This document shows, one piece after another, positions 10,573 to 22,457 of a DNA stretch of 64,000 nt. The position numbers were made by a program, and so were the translations under genes. Origin of the DNA: Antilocapra americana. Its lineage: Eukaryota > Chordata > Mammalia > Artiodactyla > Antilocapridae. The notes under the pieces are model-generated. The model saw nothing but the letters and a program-made list of their open reading frames with translations. It was not told where the DNA came from and searched no databases. The stretch covers positions 18,523,368 through 18,587,367 of the forward strand of contig ML664183.1 in NCBI GenBank assembly GCA_007570785.1, given 5' to 3'. Within the stretch, counting starts at the first letter, position 1. Each line of letters starts with the position of its first letter.

Positions 10573-12345
10573 TCAGTTCAGTTCAGTTGCTCAGTCGTGT
10601 CTGACTCTTTGTGACCCCATGGACTGCAGCATGACAGGCTTCCCTTTCCAGTTACTGGAGCTTGCTCAAACTCATGTCCATTGAGTTGGTGATGCCATCC
10701 AACCATCTCATTCTCTGTTGTCCCCTTTCCATCCTGCTTTCAATCTTTCCAAGCATCAGGGTCTTTTCCAATGAGTCCGTTCTTCCCATCAGGTGACCAA
10801 AGTACTGGAGCTTCAGCTTCAGTATCAGTCCTTCTAAAGAATACTCAGTACTAATCTCCTTTAGGATGGACTGGTTTGATCTCCTTGCAGTCCAAGAGAC
10901 TCTCAAGAGTCTTCTCCAACACCACAGTTCAAAAGCATCAATTCTGCAGTGCTCGGCTTTCTTTATAGTCCAACTCTCACATCCATACATACATGACTAC
11001 TGGAAAAACCATAGCTTTGACTATGTGGACCTTTGTTGGCAAAGTAATATCACTGCTTTTTAATATGCTGTCTAGGTTAGTCACAGCTTTTCTTCCAAGG
11101 AGCAAGCCTCTTTCAATTTCATGGCTGCAGTCACCATCTGCAGTGATTTTGGAGCCCAAGAAAATAAAGTCTGTCACTGTTACCACTGTTTCCCCATCTA
11201 CTTGCCATGAAGTGATGGGACTGAATGCCATGATCTTAGTGTTTTGAATGTTGAGTTTTAAGTGAGCTTTTTCACTCTCTTTTTTCACTTTCATCAAGAG
11301 GCTCTTTAGTTCCTCTGCACTTTCTGCCAGAAGGGTCGTGTCATCAGTGTATCTGAGGTATGGATATTTCTACCTGCAATCTTGATTCTAGCTTGTGCTT
11401 CATCCAGTCTGGCATTTCACATGATGTACTCTGCATATAAGTTAAATAAACAAGATGACAATATACAGCTTTGATGTAGTCCTTTTCCAATTTGGAATCA
11501 GTCTGTTCCATGTCTAGTTCTTACTGTTGCTTCTTGATCTGCATACAGGTTTCTCAGGAGGCAGGTAAGATGGTCTGGTAGTCCCATCTCTAAGAATTTC
11601 CCACAATTTGCTGTGGTTCACACAGTCAAAGGCTCTAGCATAGTCAGTGAGACAGAAGTACATGTGTTTTCTAGAGTTCTCTTGCTTTTTCTATGATCCA
11701 ACGGATTTTGGCCATTTGATCTCTGGTTCCTCTACCATTTCTAAATCCAGCTTGTACATCTGGAAGTTCTCAGTTCACATACTGTTGAAGCCAAGCTTGA
11801 AGGATTTTGAGCACTACTTTGCTAGCATGTGAGATGAGTGCAGTTGTATGGCATTTTGAACATTTCCTTGGCATTGCCTTTTTTTGGAATTGGAAGGAAA
11901 ACTGATCTTTTCCAGTCCTGTGGCCACTGCTAAGTTTTCCAGATTTGCTGGCATATAGAGTGCAGCACTTTCACAGCATCATCTTTTAGGATTTGAATTA
12001 GCTCAACTGGAATTCCATCACCTCCACTAGCTTTGTTCCTGGTGATGCTTCCTATGACGAAGTGATGCCCACTTGACTTCACACTTCAGGATGTCTGGCT
12101 CTAGGTGGGTGATCACACTGTTATGGTTATCTCATCATAAAGATCTATCTGTATAGTTCTTCTGTGTATTTTTGTCACCTCTTAACGTATTCTGCTTCTG
12201 TTAGGTCCATACTGTTTCTGTTGTTTATTGTGCCCATCTTTGCATGAAATGTTCTCTTGGTATCCAGATTTTCTTGAAGAGATCTCTAGATCTTGAGTAG
12301 ATTAGATCTTGAATATATTTCCCATTCTGTTGTTTTTCTCCTTCC
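10573..12345 (-). mobile_element. BovB LINE, 3' 1.77 kb, minus (main part of a 5'-inverted copy)
   Basis: This is the longest BovB here. On the minus strand it runs from the segment after the endonuclease domain (AACAACAGAATGGG) through the reverse transcriptase to the terminal (TGAAC)n-type end, seen on plus as TCAGTTCAGTTCAGTT at 10573. The ORF is broken into pieces: 11297-10977 carries the thumb-like region (LNIQNTKIMA, FIFLGSKITADGDCSHEI) and 10990-10652 carries the C-terminal YGCESWTIKKAE...RWLDGIT. The catalytic YADD box reads YTDD. It is a dead copy. The adjoining 12346-13020 segment holds its 5' end, inverted. Confidence 0.93.
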
Positions 12346-13020
12346 TCAGCCTTATCCTTGTTCATGCCAGGACCCAGGGACCTCACAAAAGACTGAGTCA
12401 GACCTCCCTTTGAGTGTTTGAGTGTCCCCTGTGGAGTCATGGGTCACAGTGGCCTGCTTTGGGGGCAGGGACTCTGGCTGCAGCAGACCTGGGAGGCCCA
12501 GCTTGTGAGCCTCTCCGTAGAGCCATTGAGCAGACAACCCACAGACTGGAGAACAACTGTATCAAAGAAGTTCTCACACTGTTGAAAAAGTTTTAAGACC
12601 ACAACAGATTTTGCAACCTGGGGAATCTGGCAAAGGGACAGAGAATCTTTGAAGACCAGTGGGATTTAATTATATAACTCCCACAAGACTGGGGAAATAG
12701 ACTCTTGGAGGGCACAGACAAAACCTTGGTCACACTAGGACCCAGGAGAGAGGAGCAGTGACCCCACAACAAACAGCCAGGCTAGCCTGTGAGTGTGGGT
12801 CAACAGTGCAGTCAGGGACACTGAATACAACACTCCTGGCACAGTCCTTTTGAAGGAGGTTGCCATTACCTCTGCCAAAGTTGGCCTCAGGCCAAACAAC
12901 AGGGAAGGAACGCAGCCTCACCATCAACAGAAAATTGGATTATAGATTTATTGAGCATGCCCCCCCTCATCAGAACGGGACCCAGATTCCCCCATAGCCA
13001 TTTCCTCCCATCAGGAAGCA
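12346..13020 (+). mobile_element. BovB 5' UTR, inverted relative to the adjoining BovB body
   Basis: This GC-richer segment matches the BovB 5' untranslated region in sense orientation: GCTAGCCTGTGAGTGTGGGT near 12782, AACAACAGGGAAGGAACGCA near 12895, CATCAACAGAAAATTGGATT near 12923, and a stop at CCCATCAGGAAGCA. It abuts the 5' edge of the minus-strand BovB body. A 5' segment flipped relative to the 3' segment is the product expected from twin priming, known for L1. Antisense open frames across it are not genes. Confidence 0.8.
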
Positions 13021-14522
13021 TGGGGAATAGATATGTTTATATTTTTAAATAGATTTATGGTCAGAATGGATATTTTTACAAACGAGCATTTGGAATCATA
13101 TGATATTAAAAATTTTTATAATATCACGTGTTTCACTTACATTTCTCACTTTAAAGTCCAATGCTTAAAAAAAAATGTATCATACTTGAATCCTGTAAAG
13201 TTTCCTAGCAAAATCAAATTTCAGATAATCTCTTAAAGTTTCTGAGATGACATTAAATTATTACAGGACTATATGGTTTTACACTACGGTTAAATTTCAC
13301 TTTATCAAAAATCTTTTCCTGGAAAATTTTCAAAAATATAATTTATTTCCTGTATTTTGAAGAGTGTTTCCCATAAAATAACAAATTCCAAATGTGGTAG
13401 TATTGTATTCTTTCTTTCATTATTTGAGTCAATTTGCAGTCAATTTGTTTCTAGTTAAAACATAAATGTAAAGACATATAAACTTTGAAATCAACTACAT
13501 TATTTCACCATTCTTAACGTCTACTAATTTGTTTGGTCTTTTTATAGTTTTGTGTTTATGTGTGTGTGTGTTTGCGTGTGTTAATGGAAGCCATTAAGTT
13601 TGATACTCTATTGAAATACAGATAAAAGGAAATAAGCACTTTATTGAAATTTCATCATAATGCAGGGTATAGTTTTAAATTTCTCCATTTCTGTCACTCT
13701 TACCACTTATGAATTGATTCTATGAGTCTGTCACTTTTTATGAAACAAGATATTTAGCACAATAAACCTAAAATATCCTATGAAAAAACTCCTATAAACA
13801 CACCATCTTATAAACAAAATATCCCAAATCTTACATAATGGAGTTTGTTTCTTTTAGTTTTGATTACCCATGTTTCTTCTTGATCCATATGTTGTTTGAT
13901 TTATCTAACCTATATTTTATTTTTGGTTTCTTGCTTTGTTCCATTCCTGTGTATTTCTAAACTTCCTGGGATATCTTTCAGTATATTCAATTGACATCCA
14001 GATCTTTCTACTTTGATTTATATTTGGAGATGCTCAATCATGTGGAAATATTTTCTGTTACAGGCCACAGTGAAATGGGCAGATTTAGTGTACTTTTTGG
14101 GATTCTTCTATCAGTTTTATCTTCAAGATATAAAAGTCTAGAGGCTTATAAATTATAATCTATTAAATGCTTCCTTATGACAAGTTGTTAAAACAGTAGC
14201 ACAGTATTTTTCATCCATATTCTCATCTCTAGATGTTTCTATCAAAGTTCATGATAGATCCTAATGGATAAATCCAAGCATAATCCAATTAGATTATTCA
14301 TATGCTTTTTTAATTTCTTTACTCTGCAGTCTTACCTTCAACTGGGTAGGTTAATAATCTGGATTTTTAAATGTGATCATTGATTTCAAAAACTCTGTTT
14401 TTAGGTTTTAAATCACACTTAAAATTCTTTTTGGAGATCAAAATAATCATTTGTCTTTGCCATTTTCTGTTTTTAAAGATATTCTCTCCAACTCTGATCT
14501 TTTTACAACTTCAAATTTTTGC
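13021..14522. other. No gene; AT-rich single-copy DNA with a short TG run
   Basis: A TG-rich microsatellite (13557-13580) is the only feature. The rest is unassigned. The open frame at 13033-13236 has low-complexity AT-rich composition and no signals. Confidence 0.6.
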
Positions 14523-14645
14523 AGGAATTTTCTGGCCACCCAATAGTTAAGACTCCATGTTTCCACTACAGGGGGAACAAATTTGATCCCTGGTCAGGAA
14601 ACTAAGATTCTGCATGTCACATGATGGGGTCAAAAAAAAAAAAAA
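14523..14645 (+). mobile_element. CHR-2 SINE, plus, with poly(A)
   Basis: Motif order matches the cetartiodactyl CHR-2 tRNA-derived SINE: AGGAATTTTCTGGCCACCCA, GTTAAGACTCC, then TTTGATCCCTGGTCAGGAAA and ACTAAGATTCTGCATGTC, ending in an A tract at 14632-14645. It is diverged, which fits its age. Confidence 0.85.
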
Positions 14646-16889
14646 CTCAAACATTATTGAATTTTCATACTAAATGCATAAATACAAAGCAGCAGCCTAG
14701 AGTGGATTAATCCCTCCTGTTGAACAGAGGTGAGAGAGTAACCTTCAAGTCTGTCTTCTCACAGAGCCAAGAATTTCAAGATTAGAGCGACAGAGAGAAG
14801 GCTGATTCTTTTTAATAGATAGAGCCCTTTATTAAATAAAGGCTGTTAACAATAAGTGTTCTATTTATCTATATATTCTTTAATGTCTTTTAATGACTAC
14901 TTTGGAATGAACTATTAATGTCAAAGTCTTCAGTGGATACTGTTAGAAGACAGTGTTAGAGTTGTTCCTATTAGTTCTATATACAAGGTGATGTTCATTA
15001 TATTGATATTTATTTCTACTTTTTATTTGGAGTCTTTGAAATTATGCTTTAATTAAGTTGTTGCTAACCATAGACCATTTAGCATATTTAATTCAGTTTT
15101 GTATTGAGAACTTTGTATTTATTTTTCCCCCATGTTGCCATGTAGCTATTTTTCCAGAAGAGTTTGGGATTAATGCAATGGATTTTTTTTTTTCCCATAA
15201 TAGATCTCTTAAGGGTAGTTTTGTGGATTGCACGTAAAATTAATGCACATAGAAAAGGTAAATTGGGATGGCTTTTTTAGCATACGTATAAGCTCTTATT
15301 TCTGATTTTATAAATATAAACATAAATATTTTCCTTTGCCATTCATTTGTCTGATACTGTATAGGAAGAAAATTAAATATCAGAAAGAATAACATACTGC
15401 ACAATACCTAAAAAGTAGACTCATCTGTTAACAAAATGTTTAGTCTTATTTATGTCATACTCATTGATTTTTATTTAATGCAACTATATCTGGAATACAA
15501 AGTTGTAGTGGTAGAGAAAGTCACCATATAATTTTGATTATATTCCATTAAGATGAAATTATTAAAACATTGTCATCTATTAGTCATCCCAGGAAACTCG
15601 CCTGTTAAATAAATCAAGGATAAAAACTTGTTAGCATATGATACTATTTGACTTTCTTAACAATATGAGTTTGAGGTAGTATTACCTTACGCTTTTAATT
15701 TGCATGCTTTTGGCTTTAAAATGCAAATTTTGTATCAAATATTTTTTAAAACATTACTTCTATACTATTCCTTTTCCTTGAAAATGCTATGTTTATGGAA
15801 GAAACTTGAGCTTTTTGTCCAATACTTAATTATGTGAGTTAAAATATGTAAACAGCATTTTTTCTTCAATAAGAAAAAAGAAAATATTAATTTTAGGGAC
15901 CTGGTATTTCCCTTTAAGCATAGACAGTTATTTTATGTATTTTATGATTATGCTTTATTCTGTTAGCTCACTATAAATAGAAAAATTCATGTCTTTGACT
16001 TTTTAACATGTTTGCATTTAAAGAGACACACCAAGAATGATGAAATGATTAAATCATCACCTGCTTGACACAAAAAGTGGAGTATCCTACTGCTTCAGTA
16101 TGTCATCCTGTACCTGTCTCATTTTAACCATTCCACCCCCACCATGATGGGACACATGCATATTGCAGAAGAATACATTGGTCTCATCTTTGAAATGGCT
16201 CACAAAAAATCACTGTATTTACAATTTGGAAAATGTGTTTTCCAAGAGGCAATATTCTAAAATTTAGTGATTAAGTAGTGACTATTCAGTTATGTTCTTA
16301 CATTAATGCAACTGAAAAATGAATTGGGTTGGTAGGAAAAATTTTATCACTGTTTTCCCTGATAAAATATACTGTATATCCTTTTTGTAAGGGCTCTCCA
16401 GAGAGCTCACATGTGGCCTCTACAGTGAATACCAGCTGCTTATAAATATGAGTGGACCATAGACAACGAAGCCCTCATGGGTAATATACTGAGAATTCCC
16501 TGGGATCTTACCATTTTTCATAATGTTAGAAATATGATTACTTTCCCACTTAGCTTTGACATTATTTGCACAAAGATATTAGGACCACACCTATTATTTT
16601 ACCTTTTGCATATTTTGAATCCATTTTAACCTGCAATGATGTAGCTGACAAGAATTAGGTTCAATCGAAGATACAGTTACTTTTCAGTTTACACAGTAGT
16701 GTATCCAGTTGCCACATACAAAATATTTTTTAGAGAAAAATATTTCTACAGAGGGAAATATATCAATGATGTCTCAGCCATGATATTTTGTATTTAAAAC
16801 ATGTGTGAAGTCATTTTCATTCTGTCAAAAATGAGTGCAAAGAGCACCAGAAGAGTAGAGAAAGAAAAAAAAAAGTCATGGACTTTAAA
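14646..16889. other. No gene; 2.2 kb of AT-rich single-copy DNA
   Basis: One of the longest repeat-poor stretches of the window. I see poly(T) at 15181-15194 and nothing else: no convincing open frame and no recognisable transposon. It is either gene-desert spacer or intron. Confidence 0.6.
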
Positions 16890-17000
16890 ATTAGAAAAAA
16901 AATTATTCAAATCCAAGCTCAGAAGTATGAGTTTAGGCAAATAACTTTTTGGAGTCTTGATTCTTTATCTATGAAATACTAATGATACTTCAAAGAAGTA
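16890..17000 (+). mobile_element. MIR fragment, plus
   Basis: ATTCAAATCCAAGCTCAGAA, then GTTTAGGCAAATAACTTTTT and TCTTTATCTATGAAATACTA follow MIR order (head box, 'gggcaagttactt', 'cctcatctgtaaaatg'). The copy is diverged. Confidence 0.65.
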
Positions 17001-17660
17001 TGTGCCATGCCAATCTTGAATTCTCCTGTTTAACCTTATCTTCATCTGTTCCCATCTCTCACTAAATGGAAGTATCATTGCTCTGTTGATCATTCTAAAA
17101 CCACAGAAAACTCCAGCAGTGACTGCCTCTACCAATTCCAATTAGTATTACTAATTACTATCAGTAATTTAGCAATTAGTGTTACTAATTATGGGAAACT
17201 CTGATATTAGGTGTTTGCAAATATATGCAGTATTACCTTGGACGTGGTCTTCAGAATCCAGTGAAATCTTTTTAACTTACAATATAAAAAAAAAACCTGG
17301 GGTCGAGGAACAAGTTAAATGACAGTGTGAGGAAGCAAATATAGAAAGTGAGGCATTTGGTAAACAACTTCCTTCAAGAAAAAGGTGGGCTTTAAGTGCA
17401 AAAGATTAGTATTCAGGGACAAAGTCTACAGCTTCCTGTTACATGCAGAAATAACTACATACAAATAGAAAAGGAGATAGAAATAAAATAAAGCAAAAAA
17501 AAAAAAAAAACACAGAATCATCCTTGATTCCTGTCTGTTTGCCTTCTCTCTCAACACATAAAAATCTGTCTACCAAAGCCTTCATTGTGCTCACTTTTCT
17601 CTGCCTGTACTTGGATGTTCTATCCACACCACCATCTCTGCCCCTCTACTAAAGAAAGAA
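17001..17660. other. No gene; unassigned DNA with a poly(A) run
   Basis: A pure A tract lies at about 17494-17510. Short ATTAGTATTACTAATTA-type palindromic AT motifs occur near 17140-17190. No gene evidence; the minus open frame at 17439-17627 is driven by the A tract. Confidence 0.6.
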
Positions 17661-17699
17661 AGTGAAGTCGCTCAGTTGTATCTGACCCTTTGCGACCCC
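17661..17699 (-). mobile_element. Bov-tA/BOV-A2 3' tail stub, minus
   Basis: About 39 bases (AAAGTGAAGTCGCTCAG through TTTGCGACCCC) match the antisense of the extreme 3' end of a Bov-A family SINE. The SINE stops abruptly at GACCCC and is followed by a telomere-like motif and then an internal BovB fragment. A stub of this kind is not a normal 5'-truncated insertion in the context seen. Confidence 0.8.
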
Positions 17700-17710
17700 T
17701 AACCCTAACC
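17697..17710. repeat. Short telomere-like repeat CCCTAA x 2.3
   Basis: The 14 bases CCCTAACCCTAACC are two and a third units of the vertebrate telomeric repeat, lying exactly at the junction between the SINE stub and the BovB fragment. At this length chance is possible, and the last bases overlap the possible BovB match. Confidence 0.5.
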
Positions 17711-17928
17711 AGGAGGTAACTGTGGCTCAGATCATGAACTCCTTATTGCCAAATTCAGACTTAAATTGAAGAAAGTAGGGAAAACCACTAGACCATTCAG
17801 GTATGGCCTAAATCAAATCTCTTATGATTGTACAGTGGAATTGAGAAGTAGATTTAAGGGACTAGATCTGATAGACGGAGTGCCTGATGAACTATGGACA
17901 GAGGTTCCTGACATTGTACAGGAGACAA
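17707..17928 (+). mobile_element. BovB internal fragment, plus, truncated at both ends
   Basis: About 220 bases match the BovB ORF between the endonuclease and reverse-transcriptase domains, beginning at ACTGTGGCTCAGATCATGAA and ending at GACATTGTACAGGAGACA. In frame it reads KKVGKTTRPFRY and DLIDGVPDELWTEVPDIVQE, very close to the family consensus, and it gives a 68-codon open frame (17766-17972). It lacks both the BovB 3' end and any tail, so it did not arrive by ordinary retrotransposition. Confidence 0.9.
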
Positions 17929-18474
17929 AATCAATTAAATACTCACAAATGGTAAAAGAAAAAGGTGCTTAAGTTATAATGCTGGCAGTCTGGGGAGATG
18001 GTGAATTCAGTGTCCCCTAAGAACCACCTCCCAAGATTCTGGTTGACATTGAAAGTTTGAAAGGGAAGCAAATAATTTCAGTTAATCACTGAGATAGAAG
18101 GTCAGAGCCATTGTCATCCCCCTACTGTATGCAGGCTCCTTGATTCCTTGTGATCTTCCTCTAAATGTTACCGTCTTCCCACAGTTTGGGAGATTACTGA
18201 AGGGGAAGCTAGGGAAGGAATCTGGTTATCTGTTAATTACTTGCTCTTCATTTCCACTTTGATCTGTGGAAGGAACTGACAAGTTAGGCATGGTACATGT
18301 GATCAAAAGATTTGAAAGGATTGCTTGAATCAGAGATGAGTAAAGTATTGATGCCTGGTTTAAAAGTTAGTTTCAATGTAGCTTTTCTAAAGTAATAGGA
18401 AAAGGGGCTTTGTGATGAGGGTGGTTTCCTACAAGGAGCTGCTTTACACATCTTCCCAAGAAAAATGAGAAAAT
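17929..18474. other. No gene; unassigned DNA
   Basis: No recognisable repeat, exon or RNA gene. Confidence 0.6.
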
Positions 18475-18580
18475 CAGTACCATGATGGCAGGGATTTAGT
18501 CAGTCTTTCTGATTCTATACCAGCAACATTCAGAACAGTCTTTCGCAACTGTTAGGTGCTCAATACATAATTGTGAAAAT
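18475..18580 (+). mobile_element. L2 LINE 3' end fragment, plus
   Basis: ACCATGATGGCAGGGATTTA, then a decayed 'acagtgcctggcacatagtagg' region and GTTAGGTGCTCAATACATAA follow the end of L2. Old and diverged. Confidence 0.65.
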
Positions 18581-19924
18581 CACCGATGGCTGCTAGTATT
18601 TTCCATAAATGTGTGTGTGTATGTGTGTTTGAGTAACTGTGCTAATTGTTATAGAGGATACAAAATTGATCAGACAGTGATAATCTTCTGGCACAAAAGA
18701 TGGGCTAAAATGTGTATACCAAATAAACTTACAAGTAGAAGATAAAACAGGGTAGGGGATACTAAAACTTTTTTTTTTTTTTCTGTAAGTGAAATATATT
18801 GCATAGAGTATGGCATTTACCCTAGTCTTCAATGGCATAAAATTTCATGAGCAAATGTCAAGTTAATTTTGGAACAATTACTGGAACAGTGCTAACTGAG
18901 GCAGAACATAGTTTTAATGTGAGTAGACTAAATAATTCCAGGTGCCCTTAAGATCTGCATGTAATACTATAATGGAATATAGGCAAACTCCATTTTGCAG
19001 TGCAGCTTTCATGTTTTATAGAAATAATTCACAATATGTAAAAGTGTAACATATTGTACAACATTTACCATAACTTTTCCTCACTCTCTTGTTTGCAGTA
19101 AGAATTCTGTTTAAAGCTTTGCAAATCTTTTGATGGGATATAAACGATGCTTGGAGTAAGAACTGGGATTATGTGGATCACATTATGTTCCTTACTCTAG
19201 CACTTAATCAGACATTTGTAATCAAATTACTTTAATTTCTTTTCTCTTTTCACTCTGAAGTAACATTTTCCAGGTATTTTAGAGAATTAATTAGTTTCCA
19301 TTAATTAATTTGTTTTCATTATGGCTTTAATAACTCTATTGAATCTCTGAGTAACTCATTGCAATGTTGTAACTCATTGCCAACTACAATACAATAGGCT
19401 TTGTGTGAATGGAATTCGTCTTTTGATGTCAGTCAATTAACTAAAGCACTTTTTTAAAATGCCTACCTTATAAGCTATTCTGTGTCCAGGACACTGTAGA
19501 GACTCCAGGAGTAGGCTATTAGGTTGCTACAACTTTACAGTCTAGTTGGGAAGAAAATATTAACTTATAAGACCACCCGAAATGGATGAAACATATAATT
19601 AATCTTCTACAATATATAATATGAGTAATAAGTGATAAGAAATGTCTTAGGGCGATTGATGAAGTTCAACAGAGCTTCAACATTGTCCCAAGTCTCAAGT
19701 CTCAGAGAATGTACTTACGTGTGTATCATCATACAAGAAAATCTATTCTTAGTTATTTTGTCCAAGAGTAGTATATTTGTAGTATTCAAGTCTGAGTATG
19801 CCTTAGTCTTAACAAGATACTGTTAAGTCATAGCAGGCAGGAGTCTACAAAGTCAGTACCTATGAAGTGTGTAGCGGGGAGGGGAAGGGGCCAGACTGAG
19901 AAATAAGGAAATGGATAACTAATG
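18581..19924. other. No gene; AT-rich DNA with TG run and poly(T)
   Basis: Contains a TG microsatellite (18610-18631) and a poly(T) tract near 18769-18782. A stretch near 19480-19560 (TGTGTCCAGGACACTG ... ACAGTCTAGTTGGGAAG) recalls a common old repeat but I do not name it. No gene. Confidence 0.55.
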
Positions 19925-20110
19925 AGTACTTAGTGCATTTCAATCACATATGTCCATATATTTTCTCATTTAATCCTCATAATTATCTTGCAAAATATTG
20001 ATAGATGCCCTTGTGCACATTTCACAGTTGAAACAGGCTCAGAGAGAGGGAAGAACTTGTGCCAGATACTCAGCTGGCAAAGAGCACAGATGGAATGTAG
20101 GCCACTCTTT
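19925..20110 (-). mobile_element. MIR SINE, minus
   Basis: On plus: TTTTCTCATTTAATCCTCAT, then ATTATCTTGCAAAATATTGA, TTTCACAGTTGAAACAGGCT, CAGAGAGAGGGAAGAACTTG and a degenerate 'cacagctagtaagtgg' box. This is the antisense MIR order over almost the full element. Confidence 0.85.
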
Positions 20111-20990
20111 CCAAAACTACTCTTTTCTGCAACATCATATAACCTACTGAATTAAAAAGAAAGAGTCTGTAATAGAAGTATAGTACAAAGAGAGGTTATT
20201 CTAGGTGTTTTGGGAGAATTGGATTCGTTTGAATTAATTAGTTTTCTTTATTATGTGATTTACCCCAGTGAGCCTAAGAAGAACACACAATAAAATGGGT
20301 CTTTATAATTAAGTACATTATAAAGTGAAATAATCAAATCTCCATTTGACAAGACTCATGTTTTTGTCTTCAATAAGTTCTAAAACTAAGATGATATAGA
20401 TAGATATCAACAATTATAAAATAATGAGCATTAACAGCGAAATTCAAGAAATGAACCTTTTTCCATGACTATTCTGTCTTTCATCATTACTTAAAGTCTT
20501 TCAACAAAGATTGGTTTGTTAAGGGAAATACAATTGCAAGGGTTCAAATATGATCATTCTCTTTTACAGTTTATAAAAGAATCATATTTAAAAGGCTAAT
20601 TCGGGTTGTTAAAATATTTTGGAGTTATGAATACTCCATCAGGAATCTGTTTCTTATGTGGATCTAATTTGCATGTTGCCTTTACTGAAGGACTACCAAT
20701 TTAATGATTTGTTTCATTCTTTCAAAACTAAACTAATAGTTTTAATATTTTCTACAAATGGTTTAAGGTTATTTAAGGAAGCTTCATAGTGCCTGTTTAA
20801 TGTACATACTCATCCACTTTCTGAGAATTCCTCTGTAGTCATTTACTTGCATATGCCAGGAGATGCATAAGAAAATTCTGCACCCTGTGTGTATCTAGAG
20901 AGGAATCTGAGGAGAGGGAAAAAAGGAGAATGTAATTTTTTTTAAGTGAGAAATTGATCAATGCTGCTAGCATCTGTGATCTAATTTTGC
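20111..20990. other. No gene; AT-rich unassigned DNA
   Basis: No open frame, repeat or signal stands out. Confidence 0.6.
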
Positions 20991-21100
20991 ACTATCCAAT
21001 ATAGTAACCACCAGCCACCTGTAGCTACTGAGCAATTACAGCATGGCTGGTTCCAATTGAGATATGCTGTAAGTGTACAATATACACTAGACTAAAACAT
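20991..21100. repeat. Old interspersed repeat, family not named
   Basis: GCACTATCCAATATAGTAAC followed by CACCAGCCACCTGTAGCTAC is a well-known motif of an old mammalian interspersed repeat ('ccaatatggtagccactagccacatgtggct'). The related end, in antisense, occurs at 37465-37560. I cannot assign the family from memory with confidence. Confidence 0.6.
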
Positions 21101-21114
21101 AGATGTGTATGTTT

Positions 21115-21165
21115 GTATATAACACACACATACATATATATACACAGACATACAGAGTGTGTGTG
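21115..21165. repeat. Degenerate CA/TA/TG simple repeat
   Basis: Alternating purine-pyrimidine sequence with ACACACACATACATATATAT and GTGTGTGTGC portions; imperfect microsatellite. Confidence 0.75.
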
Positions 21166-21754
21166 CATATAAGCATCTCATGAACACTTTTATATTGATT
21201 ACATTTAAATGACATTTTAGAAAATTGGATTAAAATATATATTGAAGTTAATTTTATCTATTTCATTTAACTTTCTTATGACTGCTAGAAAATTTAAAAT
21301 TACATATATAACTCAAATTACATTTCTACTGAACAATAATTATCTAAGTAATGAGGGAAATCATCATAGATATTCTTTCCATTACTTGATACTGATTCTT
21401 ATTGCCTACAACTTTGGAATTCAAGCCCGTGACATGGAAAGCATACCAACTGAGGTTATATCAATGGTCAAGTCATCTCAACTCATGTATCATATTTACT
21501 ATCTACCTGGATGACAGTAAGTACAGAGGTGAAAACGATGGAGCTTCTGCTGTTCATCTGGATGTCTGGACAAGAAGCATTCACTCAACAGTAATTTAAG
21601 GCATGAGAGGAGCCCCCAAAAGCTGACAAAGTGCCCATGGCTTCTAGGAAGCAAAAACAAAATGCACTCATTTAAATGTTTAAGGAGGAAGGATTTGGTT
21701 AAGAGATTGTGGATTGAAAAAATGCACAACCTAAAAGTTTAGAATTATATTTTG
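21166..21754. other. No gene; unassigned DNA
   Basis: Two overlapping open frames (21242-21514 and 21402-21599) have no recognisable domain and no splice support; treated as chance. Confidence 0.55.
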
Positions 21755-22115
21755 TTGAACAGATATGATGAGAGTTTAAGCCTGGGAGACAGCCTGTCAT
21801 ATAGCTCTGAGGGACAATCCAAAGAGAAGAGGGAGGAGCCAGGAAATAGGTTTTTGCAAAAAAAAAAAAAAAAAGTCAAAAAATCAAAAGATTACTGTTA
21901 AAGAAAAAACAGCTACCTCAAGTAATTGTATTTATCACTTATATGAGAAGATGCAAGAGATTGGACTCTTTGGCATGTGCCTTGATTATCTAGGGCCTTT
22001 TTTATTTTCCCTCCATCCTGAATCCCCTCAGAGTGCACAGTTGGAGACAGCTACAGTAACTGGTGGCTTAATAGCACAGCATCCTTTGTTTACTGATATG
22101 GTAAGTGAGGACTTC
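21755..22115 (+). mobile_element. LTR-like ruminant repeat, tentative
   Basis: CAGATATGATGAGAGTTTAA, GAGGGAGGAGCCAGGAAATA, a CTTATATGAGAAGATGCAAG box and CTCAGAGTGCACAGTTGGAG resemble a repeated ruminant sequence of LTR type. A TATA-like box and a downstream pyrimidine-rich segment fit an LTR, but no retroviral gene adjoins. Family not named; resemblance only. Confidence 0.4.
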
Positions 22116-22457
22116 CACAAGGTAGAGGACTGGTCTACCCAGAAGGAATAGTGTAAGCAAACCCCAACAGTGAAAAAGGAAAGGACATGCTCAGAAGAGT
22201 GAGAATCCAGGTGACCCAGAACAGAGAGAGAGAAAACAAGATAGAAAACAAGTTAAAAACAACAGCAGCAACAACAACAAAGGACAAGATACTGCTTAAA
22301 TTGTGGAATCGTCGATTGCTAAGGTGGCAAAGCATTTATTGTTAATGTGTTAGACTCCTTGGAACCCACCAAAAGCTAATAGAAACCGCAAAGCTATAGT
22401 TCTGAAGGGTTTTTATAAAGCAATGACATCTGGATTCAAACTGGAAGAATTTAATTG
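22116..22457. other. No gene; unassigned DNA
   Basis: Contains an imperfect CAA/CAG-type run near 22258-22280 (AACAACAGCAGCAACAACAA) and nothing else recognised. Confidence 0.55.

Noticed and set aside
10652..11297. Two overlapping minus open frames of 106 and 112 codons as genes
   Set aside because: They are pieces of the broken BovB ORF; the frame shifts between them and the YADD box reads YTDD.
17697..17710. Interstitial telomere or chromosome-end fusion
   Set aside because: Only 2.3 units, without any longer degenerate array; treated as a junction oddity instead.
17766..17972. 68-codon open frame as an exapted small gene
   Set aside because: It is plain BovB linker sequence plus a few codons of flank, with no start context or promoter.
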